A stretch of 7,608 nt of DNA from Candidatus Acetothermia bacterium. GTDB taxonomy: Bacteria > Bipolaricaulota > Bipolaricaulia > UBA7950 > UBA9294. Location: contig QMQL01000033.1 of assembly GCA_003650505.1 (NCBI GenBank), positions 1-7,608 on the forward strand, read 5' to 3'. The stretch's first letter is position 1. Every line of letters begins with the position of its first letter. The notes under the pieces are model-generated. The model was not told the DNA's origin and ran no database searches. It saw nothing but the letters and a program-made list of their open reading frames with translations. The position numbers were made by a program, and so were the translations under genes. Positions 4,773 to 7,608 of the stretch are shown one piece after another.

Positions 4773-5306
4773 ATGCCGACTCAAGCGAAGATCGATGAGG
4801 TTACGCGCCTGAAGGAGAGACTCGAGAAGGCCGTCGGCTTGGTCCTTTGTGACTATCGCGGCCTGACGGCTAACGAGATGGTCGAGCTCCGTGAGAAGTT
4901 CACCAAACAGGGGCTGGAATACCGCGTGGTCAAGGACACCCTCGCCCGGATCGCCGCCGAACAGGCCGGGATCGACGGGTTGGCGGAGATGTTCGAGGGG
5001 CCGATCGCCCTGGCGATAAGCTACGACGACCCCGGTCTGGCGTTCAAGCTGAGCGAGGAGTGCCGGAAGGCATACGCCCCCCGGTATGGGCTGAAGGGCG
5101 GCCTTTACGAAGGGGTCATCGTCCCCGAGGTCGAGGTGGAAAGGTACGTCTCCCTCCCATCGCGCGAGGAGCTTCATGCCAAGCTGGTGTTCGTCCTTTC
5201 CGGCCCGATCCGGGCCCTCGCCGTGGTCTTGCAGGCGAAGATCCGCGAGCTGGTGGTCGTCCTGAACGAGGTTAGAAAACAACGCGAAAAAGAGGAGGCA
5301 GGATAA
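4773..5306 (+). CDS. rplJ: 50S ribosomal protein L10 (stalk base, P0 equivalent)
   Basis: L10 anchors the L12 dimers to the 23S GTPase centre. The protein has 177 aa, compared with 165 in E. coli and about 179 in Thermotoga maritima. The N-terminal rRNA-binding part has LCDYRGLTANEMVELR (25-40), YRVVKDTLARIA (50-61) and FEGPIALA (74-81). LKGGLYEG (107-114) follows. The long C-terminal helix from SREELHAKL (130-138) through GPIRALAVVLQAKIRELVVVLNEV (144-167) has hydrophobic segments lining up with the Thermotoga helix that holds three L12 dimers. TAGGGG (4761-4766) and GAGG supply the ribosome site. The gap after rplA is only 9 nt. The stop overlaps the rplL start by one base (TAATG). Confidence 0.97.
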   Translation: MPTQAKIDEVTRLKERLEKAVGLVLCDYRGLTANEMVELREKFTKQGLEYRVVKDTLARIAAEQAGIDGLAEMFEGPIALAISYDDPGLAFKLSEECRKAYAPRYGLKGGLYEGVIVPEVEVERYVSLPSREELHAKLVFVLSGPIRALAVVLQAKIRELVVVLNEVRKQREKEEAG

Positions 5307-5686
5307 TGGCGAAAGAGGATATCCTCCAGCAGATAGAGGAGATGTCGGTCAAGGAGCTCGCCGAGCTCGTCGAGATGATCGAGGAGCGCTTCAACGTCTC
5401 GGCGGCGATGGCGGCCCCGGTCGCGGTAGCGGCGGCGCCGGCAGCCGGAGGAGAAGGGGAAGCGGCCGGCGGGGCGGATACCGCCAAGGTCGTGTTGACC
5501 AGCGCCGGCCAGAAGAAGATCCAGGTCATCAAGGAGATCAAGGAGATCACCGGGAAGGGGCTGAAGGAGTGCAAGGAGCTCGTCGACAACCTCCCGGCAA
5601 CGATCAAGGAAGACGTCGGCCCGGACGAGGCGACGAGCATCAAGGAGAAGCTGGAGGCGGCCGGAGCTGAGGTCGAATTACAGTAG
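5306..5686 (+). CDS. rplL: 50S ribosomal protein L7/L12
   Basis: L12 is the multicopy stalk protein that recruits translational GTPases. The protein has 126 aa. Residues 1-32 (MAKEDILQQIEEMSVKELAEL) are the helical dimerisation domain that binds L10. Residues 33-58 are an Ala/Gly/Pro-rich hinge. Residues 59-126 are the factor-binding domain with KKIQVIKEIKEITGKGLKECKELV (70-93), where the usual Ala of LKEAK is Cys89. The start shares one base with the rplJ stop (TAATG), but rplL also has its own AGAGGAGG site (5291-5298) 7 nt upstream. That fits the need for four to six L12 copies per L10. A 93-nt gap with an attenuator-like hairpin follows. Confidence 0.98.
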   Translation: MAKEDILQQIEEMSVKELAELVEMIEERFNVSAAMAAPVAVAAAPAAGGEGEAAGGADTAKVVLTSAGQKKIQVIKEIKEITGKGLKECKELVDNLPATIKEDVGPDEATSIKEKLEAAGAEVELQ

Positions 5687-5718
5687 GGCGAACGCGCACG
5701 CTTTTCCAGACAAGCAGT

Positions 5719-5767
5719 GGGACGCCTGCCTTGAGGCGAATGCCGCCTCGGGGCGGGGCGTCCTTTT
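5719..5767 (+). terminator. Attenuator-like hairpin between rplL and rpoB
   Basis: GGACGCC (5720-5726) pairs perfectly with GGCGTCC (5757-5763), and TTTT (5764-5767) follows at once. Inside lies a second perfect stem, GAGGCG (5733-5738) with CGCCTC (5744-5749) around AATGC. The intervening bases can partly pair, giving a long, very G/C-rich imperfect stem. Only four T residues follow, so partial termination is more likely than full. The placement matches the E. coli rplL-rpoB attenuator, which lets only a fraction of polymerases reach rpoBC. An RNA-processing role is an alternative. The T-run ends one base before the rpoB ribosome site (GAGGGG, 5769-5774). Confidence 0.7.
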
Positions 5768-5779
5768 CGAGGGGCGAAG

Positions 5780-7608
5780 ATGAAACATCGAGAACGTAGG
5801 TCCTACGGGCGCAGTCAGGAGATCATCCCCCCGCCGTATCTCCTCTCCGACGTCCGCAGATCGTTTGCCGGTTTCGTGGAGAAGGGGATCACGCGGGCAT
5901 TCGAAGACATCTCTCCGATCGTCGGTCATGGGAAGGACGGGCTCACGCTCGAGTTCGAGAAGCCCTACCTCGGTGAGCCGAGGAATTCAGAGCTGGAGTG
6001 CAAGGACAAGGACCTCACGTATTCTCGCCCCCTCCGGGTGAAGGCCCTCCTCAAGCAGAACGGGAAGGTCGTCCAGGAGACCGAGCTCTACATCGGGGAC
6101 TTCCCGATGATGACCAGTCGGGGGACGTTCATCATCAACGGGTCGGAGAACGCTCTCGTCAACGAGCTGACCCGCGCGCCTGGTGTCTACTTCACGCGCG
6201 AGGAGCCGGAGCAGTACAAGGGACACATCCTCCCCGAGCTCGGCGCCTGGCTGGAGATAATCCTGGACACCAAGCGGGGGACGCTCCGCGCGAACCTCGA
6301 CCGGAAGGGGAAGGTGGTCGCCACCGTCCTGTTGAAGGCGCTCGGGTTCGACGAGGAACGGATATGCCGTTATTACAGCTTCGAGGTCTCCCCGGTCACG
6401 ATCGAGAGGCTCGAGCCGTACGTCGGCTACCGGTTGGGGATCGATGTCGAGAGGGATGGCGAAGTGTTCCTCGCGGTGGGGGATACCCTCCAGAAGGAGC
6501 ACCTGGCCGAGCTTTCGAAGCTCGGTCTAGAGCGGATACGGCTAGTCGACCGCTACATCCAGCGTGCCCTCGAGACGGATGAGACGACGACGCAGGAGGA
6601 GGCCCTCAGGGCCGTCTACCGTCGGCTGAGGCCATCGGATCGTTCCTCCCCGGCCCAGATGGGCGAATACGTCGAGAACCTCTACTTCCACCCGGCGAGT
6701 TACCATCTCTCAGCGGTCGGAAGGTTCAAGGTGAACCGGAAGCTCGGGCTCCAGTTGAAGCAGCCTGTCTTGTACTTGGCCGATATCGTTCGGACGATAA
6801 AGGTCCTCCTCGCCGTGCCGGACAACCCAGTGCTCCTCGACGAGAAGGATCACTTGGCGAACAAGCGGGTCCGCCTACCGGGCGAGCTCGCCGAGAACGC
6901 CCTCCGGACCGGGCTCGCCCGGATGGCGCGGATCGCCCGGGACAAGCTCTCCAAGTACGCCCTCGACGAGAAGGACACGATCCGGCGGCTGATCTCGACT
7001 CGTACGGTGCAAGGCGCGATCAACCAGCTCTTCTACACCGGGAGATTCTCCCAGTTCCTCGAACAGACGAACCCCCTGACCGAGTTGACGCACAAGCGGC
7101 GGCTGAACGCCCTCGGCGGTGGTCTGACCAAGCGGCGCGCCAAGATCGAGGTCCGCGACGTCCATCCATCGCACTACGCGCGGATATGCCCGATCGAGAC
7201 GCCCGAGGGACAGAACATCGGCCTGATCACCTCGCTCGCCTGCTACGCGAGCGTGAACGAGTACGGATTCCTCGTCGCCCCGTATCGGAGGGTCGTGAAG
7301 GGGAAGGTGACCGACGAGATCGTCTATCTGATGGCCGACGACGAAGAGCGCTACAAGATCGCTCCGGCGACCGTCCCGGTCGGCCCCGACGGCCGCCTCC
7401 TCGGTGAGAGGATCGAGGTCAGGACAGGGAGGGAGGAGGTCCGGCTCGTCGATCCGGAAGAGGTCGACTTCATCGGTGTCTCCCCCCGGGCGCTCGTCGG
7501 GATATCGGCAGCGCTGATCCCGTTCCTCGAGCACGACGACTCGAACCGGGCGTTGATGGGGGCGAACATGCAGCGCCAGGCCGTCCCCCTCCTCCGCCCG
7601 GAGGCCCC
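5780..7608 (+). CDS. rpoB: DNA-directed RNA polymerase beta subunit, N-terminal part (runs off right edge)
   Basis: RpoB forms half of the RNA polymerase active-site cleft. The frame is open for 609 codons plus two bases to the window end, about half of a normal RpoB. The ATG at 5780 follows GAGGGG (5769-5774). Family segments in order are ECKDKDLTYSRPL (73-85), ELYIGDFPMMTSRGTFIING (102-121), YRRLRPSD (280-287), VGRFKVNRKLGL (313-324), DHLANKRVRLPGEL (357-370) and FSQFLEQTNPLTELTHKRRL (423-442). After these come EVRDVHPSHYARICPIETPE (457-476), IGLITSLACYA (480-490), IPFLEHDDSNRALMGANMQR (580-599) and QAVPLLRPEA (600-609). Several rifampicin-pocket positions differ from the usual residues: Asn443 for E. 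coli Ser531, Glu428 for Asp516, and one residue lost in ALGPGGL. The frame is intact and otherwise normal, so it is probably functional. rpoC is expected beyond the edge. Confidence 0.98.
   Translation, partial: MKHRERRSYGRSQEIIPPPYLLSDVRRSFAGFVEKGITRAFEDISPIVGHGKDGLTLEFEKPYLGEPRNSELECKDKDLTYSRPLRVKALLKQNGKVVQETELYIGDFPMMTSRGTFIINGSENALVNELTRAPGVYFTREEPEQYKGHILPELGAWLEIILDTKRGTLRANLDRKGKVVATVLLKALGFDEERICRYYSFEVSPVTIERLEPYVGYRLGIDVERDGEVFLAVGDTLQKEHLAELSKLGLERIRLVDRYIQRALETDETTTQEEALRAVYRRLRPSDRSSPAQMGEYVENLYFHPASYHLSAVGRFKVNRKLGLQLKQPVLYLADIVRTIKVLLAVPDNPVLLDEKDHLANKRVRLPGELAENALRTGLARMARIARDKLSKYALDEKDTIRRLISTRTVQGAINQLFYTGRFSQFLEQTNPLTELTHKRRLNALGGGLTKRRAKIEVRDVHPSHYARICPIETPEGQNIGLITSLACYASVNEYGFLVAPYRRVVKGKVTDEIVYLMADDEERYKIAPATVPVGPDGRLLGERIEVRTGREEVRLVDPEEVDFIGVSPRALVGISAALIPFLEHDDSNRALMGANMQRQAVPLLRPEA

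Noticed and set aside
4344..5282. 312-codon - frame opposite rplA and rplJ
   Set aside because: It is a shadow of two conserved ribosomal-protein genes.
5998..6582. 194-codon + frame inside rpoB
   Set aside because: It is a shifted frame with low-complexity Arg/Gly/Pro composition. The rpoB frame is continuous and conserved.

Overview
The window is a conserved bacterial information-processing cluster on the + strand. In order it carries tRNA-Thr(TGT), tRNA-Tyr(GTA), tRNA-Thr(GGT), tuf, rpmG, tRNA-Trp(CCA), secE, nusG, rplK, rplA, rplJ, rplL and the 5' part of rpoB, which runs off the right edge. A truncated, unrecognised gene leaves the left edge on the - strand. I found no mobile element, CRISPR array, rRNA or phage gene.

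Layout. Positions 1-261 hold the start of the divergent unknown gene, which looks less G+C-rich than the rest. Positions 262-420 are a divergent intergenic region with a good sigma70-type promoter (TTGACC, 17 bp, TAAAAT) and an all-G/C discriminator, as expected for a stable-RNA, growth-rate-controlled promoter. Three tRNAs (421-715) and tuf follow, matching the E. coli thrU-tyrU-glyT-thrT-tufB arrangement but without tRNA-Gly. Then come rpmG, tRNA-Trp and secE-nusG, and the tightly packed rplKAJL genes (overlaps of 4 and 1 nt, gaps of 9 and 21 nt). A hairpin plus T4 in the 93-nt rplL-rpoB gap looks like the attenuator that sets the ratio of ribosomal protein to RNA polymerase.

How the genes work together. 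tRNAs and EF-Tu supply elongation. L33, L11, L1, L10 and L12 build the 50S subunit, its factor-binding stalk and its L1 arm. SecE is part of the translocon. NusG and RpoB are transcription elongation components. No promoter with both good boxes was seen after position 400, so most of this may be one long transcript.

Organism. The DNA is G+C-rich with strong GGAGG ribosome sites. NusG carries the large domain inserted in its NGN domain that is known from Thermotoga, and L10 has the long C-terminal stalk helix seen in Thermotoga. However, none of the four tRNA genes encodes CCA, unlike T. maritima, and RpoB has several departures from near-invariant motifs. I infer a deep-branching, possibly thermophilic bacterium related to Thermotogota or Bipolaricaulota (OP1/Acetothermia), at low confidence. 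The genes are ordinary. The unusual parts are the RpoB rifampicin-pocket residues, the triple-repeat NusG insert, the rplL-rpoB attenuator and the unknown left-edge gene.
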